Positions 32,837 to 43,730 of a stretch of 64,000 nt of DNA are shown here, piece after piece (position 1 is the stretch's first letter; every line of letters starts with the position of its first letter). This DNA is from Kalmusia sp. IMI 367209 (lineage: Eukaryota > Ascomycota > Dothideomycetes > Pleosporales > Didymosphaeriaceae): NCBI GenBank assembly GCA_027946365.1, contig JAPEUQ010000005.1:1550001-1614000 (forward strand), written 5' to 3'. The notes beneath the pieces are model-generated. The model was not told the DNA's origin. It did no database searches and was given only the letters and a program-made list of their open reading frames with translations. The position numbers and the translations under genes are program-made.

Positions 32837-34832
32837 ATGGCCGGACGGGTTTGGAAAGCCCAGCGACTGTGGTCTGCTACCCAACTCCCATCAGCTTCGA
32901 AAGCCATCAAGTACCGCCAATCTTCATATTCAGACCATTGTCGAGGCTTAGCTACCGTGGTTGAGAGAAATGAGTTTGGCTTGACTACCGCGGTCAAAGA
33001 CCCTTACTGGAGGAAGATTCCCATGTGGAAAGACATGCCCTCGGATGTGTTCATCAAGTACGAATTCCAGGCGAGTAATATCAGTCTCCTATAACTAAGT
33101 ATACACACGTTGGACTCGGAACTAATTCGTTGCAATAGCGTCGGCACACTGTCAGCTCTGTGAAACAGCTTGAAAGATTCTTGCTCGCAGTCCTTCCAGA
33201 TATTCTTCCACTTTCCAAGAATCCTCTCTTGCACCGTGTCAAAACGAGGGACGACTTCATCCGTGACGCTAAAGAGGGACTCGAGATCGCGCCCATGACT
33301 ATTCGGCTCACGCCTCAGATTCTATCACGTGTGAATTGGGAAAGCCCACTCGATGATCCCATAAGGCTTCAATTTTTGCCCCTCAAGAGCGGTATCAGGC
33401 CAGATCATGCAGCGCTTACCGTGGTGAGTGAATTTCGCGTCACATCTCACCTTTTCCTCGACTTACAACCTCATAGGACTCTTTGGAAGAAGAGGCAGAT
33501 TCTCGTAAGCCGTCTCGCTACTATACTTCCGCTTTTGGTATTGACATATCGCAGCTGTGCCAGGTTTAGTTCACCGGTATCCTGGAAGGGCACTATTTTT
33601 AGGTAATCGCGCCCATTTTCCTACCTTATTAGTATACTTCCGTGAACCTCTAAGCTGACACCTTTGGTAAGCTGTGTCAATATGTCCGGTCTACTGTAGG
33701 TTCTGCACGCGGGCTTGGGCAGTAGGTGGCACAACGAATGTCATCGACAAAAAGCCACAAAGGCCTACCAAAGCTCGCTGGGATATAATCTTTGATCACA
33801 TCGAGAAGGACAAAACCATCAAGGACATTGTCCTCTCCGGCGGTGACTGCTATTACTTATCCTCAGAAGACCTTCAGATGATCGGTCAAAGGTAAGAATA
33901 ATCAACGGCGCATGTGTAACGTCATTCTAATTCAATTCTTGGTTGGATGCAGACTGTTGAAGATACCGCATATTCGACGCTTTCGTATCGCTTCCAAAGG
34001 GTTGGCAGTCGCGCCAAGCCGAGTCCTCGACGAGACAGACACGTGGACGAAAACTTTGATTGATTTAACGAGGCAAGGTCGGGAATTAGGCAAGCAAGTG
34101 TGTTGGCATACCCACTTCAATCACCCAAGTGAAATCACATGGATCACGAGGGAAGCGGCAAGATATCTGTTCGGGCAGGGGGTCATAATACGCAATCAGA
34201 GTGTGCTGCTAAAGGGTGTCAACGACGACTTCGAGACCATGCGTACCCTCATCGAATCCCTAGCAGATATGAACGTCCAACCTGTAAGCTGATATCCCAC
34301 TTTCAACCCTTCAGTATGAGGGATGCGATTGGACTATGTCCGCTAATCCTCGTAGTACTACGTATATCAATGCGACCAGGTTCGAGGAATTGAGGATCTG
34401 AGGACGCCCCTCAAGACTATCCGCAATCTAGACAAACGCCTTCGTGGAACGTTATCAGGCTTCATGATGCCTTCCTTCGTCGTCGATCTTCCTGGTGGCG
34501 GAGGCAAACGGCTTGTATCTACCGCAGAAGATTACGACGAGACAACTGGAGTTTCTACCTGGAGAGCACCGGGTCTGCCTGGTGAAAAGGGCCAGAAAAC
34601 ATACACGTACCACGATCCGCATCCGTGGGAGCCAACTGACCAAAACATACAGAAGTTGCACGAAGCACAAAACATCATGTACAAAAATAAGACAACTCGA
34701 CCTGGAAAGCTTTCGACAGATCATGACAAGATTTTTAAGGACAAAACTGACCTACATGCTTCGGGAATGGACGCTATCAACCCGATAATTGATCCAACTA
34801 TTTCGTCCGCATATATATCTCCCTCGCAGTAG
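32837..34832 (+). CDS. Lysine 2,3-aminomutase family radical SAM enzyme
   Basis: Seven exons (32837-33070, 33139-33423, 33477-33504, 33555-33602, 33672-33891, 33953-34283, 34356-34832) close in phase to 540 residues. The family moves the alpha-amino group of an amino acid to the beta carbon using SAM, a 4Fe-4S cluster and PLP. The cluster motif CPVYCRFC (Cys203, Cys207, Cys210) is rebuilt by the exon 4-5 junction. LVHRYPGRALF precedes it, DIVLSGGD and RIASKGLAVAP follow, and the PLP lysine is Lys433 in DLPGGGGKR. The N-terminal 60 residues are basic and serine-rich, so mitochondrial import is possible. Intron 1 has a GC donor (CAG then GCGAGT) and exon 3 is only 28 bases. Some fungi have such genes; whether the substrate is lysine or another amino acid is not known. 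Confidence 0.85.
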
Positions 34833-37362
34833 TCTTGTTTCACAAGTCATGCTGACAATTTCTTGGAACTGGCCCGCGTTTCTCGGAAAATAACGAACAC
34901 ATTCTCGACAGGTTCGCCTTCACCTGGTGTCCCGCCGCTCACTCATTCTTTCTTAATTGGCCTTTTCAACATCAATAACCTAATCTCCTAAGTAATAAAG
35001 AATAGCATACATGGACGATGGTATCTGTTTGGAGCGGGTTCTGAAGCATTATGATACCCCTCAGCAAGAACACGGTCTGGATATTAGCTGACGGACTCAT
35101 AAAAATTAAGAGGTTTTTGTGCATCAAGTAAAATTGCAATTTGCTTTAACGGAACTTGGGACACACTCGTTTGGGTATATAGTTGATCGCAGTTCGTATA
35201 ATAACTCGAAATCAGATGATATCATGACGATTATCTGCAATTTGCGCCCAGTGATCTGAAACGCAGTAGCCGTTAGAAGATGTTTGACCTTCCATCAAGC
35301 AGCCGCCACCATTCCTACGAACATCCGAATCCTACCTTTGTCTGTTGTCTAGCTACAGCTCGCTGTCTACATTTATCGATAGTGAAGACTTGAAGATAGA
35401 ATTTGGACTATTGAATAGTGTCTAGGAAGCATTGCTGGCGAGGGTTAACGCTTCTCCAGCGCTCAGTTGATTAATCTCACGATCATACGCTCCAGAACAG
35501 CTTTTGTCCACCCATGTCCCATCAAGAATATTTTCTTCCGCATTGAATATAAGTCTTCGTTCGAGTGTTCAGTGTCTCGGCGTGCAAAAAAACCGTCGGG
35601 GTATGAGAATTTCATCATGATATGTGATCGCATGTGCGGTGTTCTGCCACGGATTATGAAAGTGGATTATCCTGATTCTGTTTCAAGCTCTAGTGGAGTA
35701 GGTTGCTGCCTCTCTGTTATGGATAGCATTCAAGTGTTCTGCAACGGTTCACACGAACGGAAATTACTGAGTATTACTCTACATTATCGATCAAGCTCAA
35801 TGGACACCATTTATAGTGCGTTCTCATAGTTTAGAAGCGGTAACCTCACCCCACCGAATGAAGATATCTTTTGAGGAAGTATGAGGACGGGTAGTTGCAT
35901 CTCGCAAGGGTTCAGTGCTTAGAAGGTAGAGCACTATGCTGTTCTGTATGTCCCCCATGGGGAAGTGCTTCCATATGGGTGAAATTGTAAGCGGTATGAC
36001 TGAATTATGTATTGGAAATCTCGTACAGGAGAAGCTCCCAAGCCAAGATCTCAGCGCATCCCGTACGGGCGATTGTTACCTATGGGTAATTGGAGTGTAT
36101 GGCAGCTTTGCAAGCAGGCTGGCATTTTTGTTATATGTTTCCGTTTCTGGGCTCCTCCCGCATTCTCTGGGCCTCCGTACCAGAGCCATTCCCCTATCCT
36201 CTAAGCGCCCATGAGAGAGCCAATTTCGTATTCCCCAAGCGCCCCTACCGGAATTATTCCCATATTATCTGAAAGTCTCTACGGCTAGATATACCGTACG
36301 AAAGTCTCGAAGATGTGGGCAGCTCAGTGCCGGCTAGGTGGCTATCAGGATGTCTGGTGTACGAATATCACTCACATTTTCGAAACGCCAACACAGGTTG
36401 GCACCTGCGGGTTGCTCAAATGCGAGACACCTGACACGGTAGCTGTGGTCCCGTCTTCAAGAAAGCCCCGGTTTTGATAGCTCTGTTTAAAACTAGCGGG
36501 ATCTTGAGATAGGAACAAAGTGTCCATTGAGGTTACTGTCTAACACTAAAGCATGAACTAGGCCACGAAAGCGCAGATGCACTATTACTAGTATTCGCAC
36601 TGATCCCGTATAACCTTCTAATTTCTGTCTTCAGTGTTGGATGCCGGTCACATGGCCTGGTAATTGAGGAATATATAAGGCAGTCCGACTCCCTAACTCG
36701 GACAGGATCGTGGGAGACTAAATGGGGGATTAGCTGAAAAGGATAAAGAGATTAAGGGATATTGACAGGGAAAGTAGTGCTGCACTAGCTTTACGAAAAC
36801 GGGTGTCCAGTTGTTCACGCACACAGTCTTCTATAGTATAAGTCTTGCTGGGTCTTTGGTGTGAGTGGTCACTCTCGGCAATAGTCTGTTTTTAATCTGC
36901 ATGTTATAAAATTTCTGTCACGATTTTTTTTTTTGCTAAGCCGGAAGCCATTCAAATGCTAGACCAACGTGAGACACTCTTTATCACCATACACCGAAGA
37001 CTCCATGGCTTGGCTTGCTGAGGTATTCAATTGGACGCTTCACTGACGTTTGTAGGTTATGAAATCAGATTTCTTGGTATTCTTTGAAAACGTTGGCGTG
37101 GCATCATGGCTGTCAATATCACAAATGTGCTATTCGATTCTATAACTTCGAACAGTGATTAACACTCGAAGGGCTTGTAGTAGATACAGCAACTTGTAAA
37201 CTTCAACCCCGATACCGAACATCGCAGACTCGCATGCAGCGCCGCTATGAAAGTGCGTCGTAGAATCGATGAATATCTTTGGGAGAGCATGTAAGAAGCG
37301 GTTTTTAAATTGCATTTTTCAAATCAAAAATACCACAACGTATCACAAGAACGTCCGAGAGG
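34833..37362. other. Gene-poor AT-rich region
   Basis: About 2.5 kb with stops in all frames. Open frames at 35467-35829 and 35936-36214 show no motif. A poly-T run lies near 36924. No transposon ends or RNA gene recognised. Confidence 0.45.
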
Positions 37363-38971
37363 TCAAGAGATCGGTAAGTCAAGGCTTGGTAGAAGCGTCC
37401 ACTTCGGATCCCCATAGAACTTCTTCTGAATCCATTGGTCCGATATTACGCTTTGTTGTAGCCTTGGCTCAACGTCACCAAGCAATTCTACAAGTCGAGC
37501 AAACGCGCGTAGAGAGAAGCTTAGGCAACAACTACCACTATCGTCCCAAGAGAAGTATATCTCTTCATCCTGGTTGAATGTTGTTGTCGTCTTGGTGATG
37601 GAGTCTTCCCAAACTATGGGGCGTATTAGCTTACGCAGAGCTCCATAGTCTGATAGAGAGGCTGCTTGCACGCGCAAACATCCGCAACGAACGGCGCGAT
37701 TACCGTGACCACTCTTGCTTGGCACCTCGGTAGCAAAGATGTGCCGACACTCCAAGTTTAACAGCACTTCCTGATCCATGAATGGTGTTGAAGCGGTATC
37801 ATCCTCTACCGAATTTCGTTCTACAGAAACATGATCTGAAGGGGTTTGGCTAGCCCAGGATACAAGCAGATGAACTTCAGCAAAGTTGCTCTGGTCATCG
37901 ACACTTGCTGATTGCACGAGTCTAGAGAAATCGACTTTCAAAGTGTCAAATACCAGAGCGGCATGACACACACAAAATTGTTGTCGATTTGCTTTGAGGA
38001 ACTGGATTGCGAGATCTTCGAGAGCCATTTGGTAGTCGATGTTCGTTTTGTGGCCGTTGTTTGATACTGAGACAAGCGAAAATATCCTGTCTTGGGGTTT
38101 TGCACACTGCTTCTTCCGGCATTTCCACAGATAGTCCAAAGAGGATATATCAGGCGGATACTCCCCTCAACTGCCTATTTGAATCCATGATTTGACTCCA
38201 TGCGTTGTAGCCTCTGTAATCGATGGAGTCCGAGTACCAAAGTTCGCTCATGACCAACAGGCTTGATGGGATTAAAGCTCGATCTGATGCCAACAGAATG
38301 AGATTCTGAGCCAATAAGGTTTCTTATGTAGTCCAGGCACGGGTCCAGTAGACGTGACTGACAAAGTGGGTTTCAATCTTGTTGGTGGACCCACCAAGAT
38401 ATTTTGCGAGTCTCCTGTGTCGATACGTGTCCAAGCCACTGTGATATGCGCGATACCACCACTGCCAGAATCGAAATAATTTTCTGAGATGTGAGTTCAT
38501 ACCCATCCATGTTATGACGTATCTTGCTCCCGAGTATATGTCCCCGAACAGTCGTGCTTGGTGATTTCTTTCAGAGAGGTTTTCCTAGTCAATGCATAGA
38601 GCATCTATCCAGACCGCGCGGGTTACTTGTTCAAAGCTGAATTGAAGAGGGTACTTGGACCACAGGTGGAGGTTCCGGCGTCTGGCCCTTTTCGAGCTTG
38701 CTATCTCCAAGAATTCGTACAGATTTTGGCGCACTTCATAATGTTTGCCGTTGATGAAGATGCGCCGCAAGGGTCCTGGACATCCCCAAACGTACGAAAG
38801 ACATCCGTATCCCTCGTTAAGTGATGCATGTCTCATGGCGCATCTGATGTCATCGTCTCTATGTCGGCGCGGATGAATTTCTAATAAGCGGATAGACCTT
38901 TGGCTGAGATCGAGCGGTGTATGTTCGAACTTCAGGCTGTCTTTAGATCGGCAACGGCGCAATTTTGTCAT
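37363..38971 (-). pseudogene. Broken heterokaryon-incompatibility (HET) domain gene
   Basis: Starting at the ATG at 38971, the frame shows the HET domain order: GYGCLSYVWG (about residue 53), IFINGKHYEVRQNLYEFLE, then VWIDALCID. There it meets TAG (38585-38587), where the family has glutamine. The frame continues after the stop with ENLSERNHQARLFGDIYSGA, RYVITWMG and WTRAWTT. A TAA follows (38324-38326), where relatives again usually have glutamine. The third part continues in a shifted frame from about 38139 to 37363 (QDRIFSLVSVS, then WDDSGSCCLSFSLRAF). So the gene has at least two stops and one shift and cannot make the full protein. Intact HET proteins trigger cell death when incompatible strains fuse. 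Both stops are CAR to TAR changes (CpA to TpA), as RIP would cause. A TATA element remains at 39043-39052. Confidence 0.8.
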
Positions 38972-39487
38972 TGTGTGGAATTAGAGTGGAGCAGTGTTTA
39001 CTCCCCGTTCGCTTTTTTTAAGGACGGGTCGAGCTACGATGTTTTATATAAACCAAGTTGATCTATATTATGCAATTGACGGTGGACTAAAGCTATGCAG
39101 CGCGAGTTGATGCGGATGAGCGGCGAAACACGTCGTAGGTGGTCCAAGGATTGACACCGCTCTTACACATGAGGTGGCCGTATTTTCCTCAAATAACGAT
39201 TTGATGTGGCTCGAGAGGGATAGGAAGATAAATTGAGGCAGGGGATGCCGACTTATTGGGAAGACGGATCAGGCTGAAGGTTCAAGCTGACTTGCACTCA
39301 GAGGTTCCCCTGCAAAGACCAATCATTCTCCGATATACCTGTCGCGATTGCCACCCAGCACCGGAGCTTAATAATCACTTTGTCTTTCGCCACTCTGTAT
39401 ACTGTTCCTGTGATTGTACAAGGCATATTTACATATGCATCTTCTCATAGTATGTGTGCGTAGTCATGAATGGCAACCATAAAGCTC
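38972..39487. other. Intergenic; HET pseudogene promoter
   Basis: Holds the TATA element of the HET gene at 39043-39052 and the 3' flank of the AYR1-like gene. No other feature seen. Confidence 0.45.
39043..39052 (-). promoter_or_regulatory. TATA box upstream of the HET pseudogene
   Basis: TTTATATAAA (palindromic core) about 72 bases upstream of the ATG at 38971. Confidence 0.4.
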
Positions 39488-40483
39488 TCAAACCCTCTTC
39501 TTGTCCGGTCCAACCGTCCCTCTTAATCTTCCGAGCTTAAAATTCAAAGCGAAATACCAGTCTAGCACCGCATGCGGCAACCAACTCCATGCAAACCAGA
39601 TTATCCAGCTCATCTTGCCTTCCCACACCCAACGCCTCGATACAGCCCCAAACAACCTATCTCCCCCAATGACATGCCTCACGCAACTCCTCGCGTACTG
39701 CTTGGTATCCATACCCAATTGTTGACTCAGCGTCAGTCTCCTCTCGTACTGGTCCGCGATTGGAACATAATAGCTACCGGGCGGCAACTCGCGATGCGTC
39801 CTTGCAATATTCGACTTGACACCCCCCGTTATAATAGTGATGACCCGCACACCTAACGGCGCGAGTTCGACGCGAAGAGTATTCGAGTACGCGTGGAGCG
39901 CTGCTTTGGACGCGGCGTAAACGCTCGCGAACACGTAGGGCATCACGGCTGCCACGCTACCCGTCTGCACGATCGTGCCTTTTGCTTCAATCAGCATGGG
40001 CGTGAAGATCTGGCATAGCTTCATGATGGAGAAGACGTTTGCGTCGAAAACCTCCTGCACCTCGTGCATCTCGATGTCGGTGGCAGCCACAATGTAATTA
40101 CGTCCTGCGTTATTGTAGAGGACATCGAGTCTTCCGCCGGTGATGTCTGCAACACGGTCGCGTAGTTGTGATATAGAGGCATCGTCTGTGAGCTCAAGTG
40201 GTACGTAGGTGATGTTCGCGTGAAGAGGGGTGTATTTGGCGGGGTCGCGGACGGTTGCTAGGACGTGGAAGCCTGGGAGAGGGGATGGGTCAGCGTGTCG
40301 TTCGAAGCTTTGTGGCAGATATGCGGACCCTTCTCTGCGAATTCGAGCGCGAGGTAGTGGCCTATGCCTCCTGGTGAGCACCTGTAATCGTCAGCGGTGC
40401 CCTTTTGCGTGTTCCGTCGGGGGGCGCTTGGACAGATAGACGAACCCCGTGATGAGCGCGTATCGCGCCCTTTGCTCAACCAT
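39488..40483 (-). CDS. Short-chain dehydrogenase, AYR1-like (1-acyl-DHAP reductase type)
   Basis: Exons 40446-40483, 40329-40381 and 39488-40272 join to 291 residues. The two introns sit inside the cofactor-binding start, so the motif appears only after splicing: ALITGCSPGGIGHYLALEFA, then FHVLATVRDPAKY. Further SDR marks are LDVLYNNAG, the serine in QTGSVAAVMPY and the catalytic YAASK. A C-terminal hydrophobic segment (WIIWFAWSWLPHAVLDWYF) suggests membrane or lipid-droplet attachment. Yeast Ayr1 reduces 1-acyl-dihydroxyacetone phosphate with NADPH in ether and phosphatidate lipid synthesis. Many fungal relatives act on other lipids or metabolites, so the substrate is open. Donor sites GTTCGT and GTCCGC are non-consensus but are the only ones that restore the motif. 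It shares a 385-base divergent promoter with the methyltransferase. Confidence 0.82.
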
Positions 40484-40868
40484 TGCTGCTGTACGTCCCT
40501 TTCCTACCGTACGATACGTTACAATGCACCAGCAAATAACAGTTCGGCTGGTTTCCAGGTTATCAAGCTCAATGAACTTGGAATGCAAATGAGCTTGGAA
40601 GCTATGACCATCTCGCTTGTTCCTGTGCTACCCCGCTTCCAGCCGCATGCCACATGGGCTTTCTCCATATCACTGCACGTAGGATGCGCCAAGAAATGAC
40701 TAATAATCAGCAATGTAGTAACTATAAAGAAGGCACTGCCCAATGTGGGCCCCTAGAGCGTCAGACTATTCTCCTCACTCTTGCTTCACTGGTTTCACTG
40801 CAACAACCATCACGTTGGTCATTGGGCAGAGGCATTCAGTATCAAAGGATCATTCCAGAGTTGAAAGG
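40484..40868. promoter_or_regulatory. Divergent promoter between SDR and methyltransferase
   Basis: A 385-base divergent region with no clear TATA box. Shared control of the two flanking genes is possible from the arrangement alone. Confidence 0.35.
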
Positions 40869-41766
40869 ATGCCTCCACCAGCATGGATTCAGAATCTGTT
40901 ACCGTTTCCGAGGCTGTTCGGCCCATCGATTCTATTTGGCATGGCTGTATATCGTACGTACTATTACTGACACCTATGTCAAATCAATTAACATCCCCAC
41001 AGACTTCGTCATGACCGTCCTGGAAATCATCTTCGTAGAACACCAGCCAAGTAAACTCTTCAACGTGACAGAACTCCGTTACAGATCCTTCGCGCGCCTA
41101 TGGACCTACAACGGCGCCGCCATGTCAGAAGAGATGCCCGGTCCCCTGAACAAGCTCGTCAGTCAATGCCGCGGCCTCGTCCTCGACATCGGACCCGGCT
41201 CTGGCGAACTCCTACCGCGGTTCAAATCCGAGGGCATCTCTGCTATATACGGCGCCGAGCCGGCTGCCGCCCTGCATCCGGGACTGCTTGAGAATGCGCG
41301 CAAAGCTGGTTTCGGCGAGAAGTACCATGCGCTCCTCTGCGGCGGTGAGCCGGAAAGCTTGATCCCCGCTTTGCACAAGAGCGGTATTCTGGGTGCCAGT
41401 GGGACGGGCGGGACAGCCGAGGATGGCATCTTCGACGAGATTTGTTGCTTGAGAGTATTGTGCGGAGTGCCGCATCCGAGAGAAACTATCAAGGGACTAT
41501 ATGCGTTGTTAAAGCCCGGGGGCAGAATGGTTATCTGCGAACATGTGGTCAATCCGTGGCGCACCGAAGGCAGTAAGTTAGCGCGGGCCATGCAGGTTGT
41601 GTATTCGATCCTGGGATGGTCGTTTTTTGCGGGTTGGTGTGAGATGCAGAGACATACGCCTGAGTTTCTGCGAGACGCGGGAGAGTGGGAGAAATTTGGC
41701 CTCGAGTATGTGGAGCCAAAGCATGCGGTTCCTTTTGTTGTCGGGGAGTTGATCAAGAAGCGGTGA
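40869..41766 (+). CDS. Class I SAM-dependent methyltransferase
   Basis: Exons 40869-40953 and 41003-41766 give 282 residues. The N-terminus (MPPPAWIQNLLPFPRLFGPS then LFGMAVYHFVMTVLEIIF) is hydrophobic and could anchor the enzyme to a membrane. SAM-binding motif I is LVLDIGPGSGELL, the acidic residue of motif II lies in IYGAEP, and the later LLKPGGRMVICEHVV is typical of the Methyltransf_11/UbiE-METTL7-like group. The substrate, probably a small hydrophobic molecule or lipid, cannot be read. It lies between two SDR genes and upstream of the CYP505 gene. The upstream in-frame codons to 40654 belong to another frame, so ATG 40869 is the supported start. Confidence 0.78.
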
Positions 41767-42229
41767 TCTTTGTCGAACGTGCAAAGCAAATACTTTCTCG
41801 TGGTTTTCGATATACTTATACAATTTTAGATAAATATGATATCCATCCCGACAAGGTGCTTTCTGTAATACACATCTTCCAGATAAATCTGAACTTGCCA
41901 TAGGTATCCTTTGTAGAGACCACACCCCTCAGTAATATTCCCTTGGAAAAGCAGGAACGTCGTCTATTGATAGTAGGTGAAGTCCCTGTAACGTCGCATT
42001 TCCTTAGCTCCGATAGGCAAGCTTCGCATTTGTCTCCCGCTCGCTGCCTGGCGGCGGCCTTTCTCGCAGGTGGTGGCTGCCGATCGCTAGTACCCTCGGT
42101 TCGGCTAAATTCTCCTTGTTACTAAACACATCGATGACGATAGGTCTACTCATCGACGCAGCCTCGGAACTGATAATAATCTTCTCGATTGCCCCGGATG
42201 GAGTATTCCAACTCAACACGCCTTGAAAA
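41767..42229. other. Intergenic, no gene seen
   Basis: Short spacer with the promoter of the carbonyl reductase-like gene. No recognisable element. Confidence 0.45.
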
Positions 42230-43241
42230 ATGACTTACAGTCGTGTAGGAGTAGTGACCGGCGCCAATAAGGTAAGTTCAACCTCACCTCCCGACGCATG
42301 CAACTAACAGCAGCCAGGGCATTGGGCTAGCCATTGGTAATCATGCCATGACCCATTCATGTTTGCTATGTTTCGCCTGACATGAAATAGTCCGACAGCT
42401 TGCGCTGCAATACCCGAAATCTCCACTATTTAATGGTCCTTTCCTAATCTACCTCACTGCTCGCGACAATGGCAGAGGTGAAGCTGCTTTGAAAGACTTA
42501 CGAGAAGACGTTCAGTTGAAACAAGCAAAGGTACTTAAAAGTGATGGAGGTCAGGCCGAAATCAAGTACCATCAGCTAGATATCACAGACCACAAGAGCG
42601 TGGAAACTTTTGCAAAGCATCTCAAGGAAACACATGGCGATGGCATCGACTTCGTCATTAACAACGCTGGAATTGCCTTGAATGGTTTTAGTAAGCTGTT
42701 TCCGTAACATGTATCGACAACACTAACTTGGACAGATTCAAACGTTGTCAAAACAACATTGGGATGCAATTATTACAATACATTGGAAGCATGCCATAAG
42801 TTCCTTCCTCTGCTGAAATCGGAAGGCCGCATTGTCAATGTGGCTAGCATGTCTGGTCACCTCAATAAGTACTCTGACGAAGTTCGCAATCGGTTTCTCT
42901 CATCAGAGAGTGAGGCCGACATTACCAGCATCATGAAAGACTTTGCGTCTGCCGTGGATAATAGCAAGGAGAAGGAGGCGGGTTTCCCAAGTGCTGCATA
43001 TGCTGTGTCGAAAGCCGGGCTAATTGGCGCTACCAAGGCACTTGCTCGTGCTGAAAAAGCAAAGGGTAGCAAGATCCTAGTCAATGCTTGCTGCCCTGGT
43101 TACGTCAATACCGATATGACGAGGGGTAATGGGACTAAGTCACCCGATGAGGGCGCACAAACTCCAGTCATGCTTGCTTTGGCTGAGATCAAAGGGCAAA
43201 CCGGTGCCTTCTGGCAGAACGAGAAGCCGATAGAGTGGTAG
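42230..43241 (+). CDS. NADPH-dependent carbonyl reductase-like SDR
   Basis: Exons 42230-42271, 42318-42336, 42391-42690 and 42736-43241 join to 288 residues. Exon 2 is only 19 bases, yet it completes the cofactor motif: VVTGANK then [15 protein letters not shown]. Other marks are the ARDNGRG turn, [28 protein letters not shown] with the catalytic serine, and YAVSKAGL with the Tyr-Lys pair. The long insert between serine and tyrosine ([12 protein letters not shown]...EKEAGFPS) is the hallmark of the CBR1-like carbonyl reductase subgroup, which reduces quinones, ketones and aldehydes with NADPH. It ends [23 protein letters not shown] and then W. It lies 490 bases upstream of the CYP505 gene. 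Confidence 0.87.
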
Positions 43242-43730
43242 AAGGTAGCAATTAAGCCCAATGGGGAATACTTGAGGTTGCATGCGCATGTGGATGCCTT
43301 ATTAGTCTTGCTGACTTCATGGTGTACGTCCGTACGATCATTGGACCCTAAGCTAGTGGGTGGGGTCAATCCTCAACCATCCGAAGGTGAACTATCTGCA
43401 CGAGGCTGACCAACGCGCCACCCCAATATCCTCGGCCGAATCATGTCTTTGGGGATCGCCCGAGGCGGCCGAACACTGTTGATATGTCGACATACAGGCT
43501 TTTAGGCCAACAAAGCAATGCTTGCGACTACTGTATGCGAAATTCGCAGCGAACATCATCGTCGACCGAGGAACTTGTAATAGGTCGATCTGCATGCTGT
43601 TGCCTGCAAGCATATGTATAAAGCATTGCTGCATCCCACAGCTAACAGCTAAAAGTCAGGCCACAAGCCTGCCTCCATAGTTATTAAGGTATCTTTTTTA
43701 CAATTGATACGCCACGTACCACATTCCAAG
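43242..43730. promoter_or_regulatory. CYP505 promoter region
   Basis: No gene seen. A TATAAAG element lies at 43617-43623, followed by a leader of about 80 bases. Confidence 0.45.
43617..43623 (+). promoter_or_regulatory. TATA box of the CYP505-type gene
   Basis: TATAAAG, 108 bases upstream of the ATG at 43731. Confidence 0.5.
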
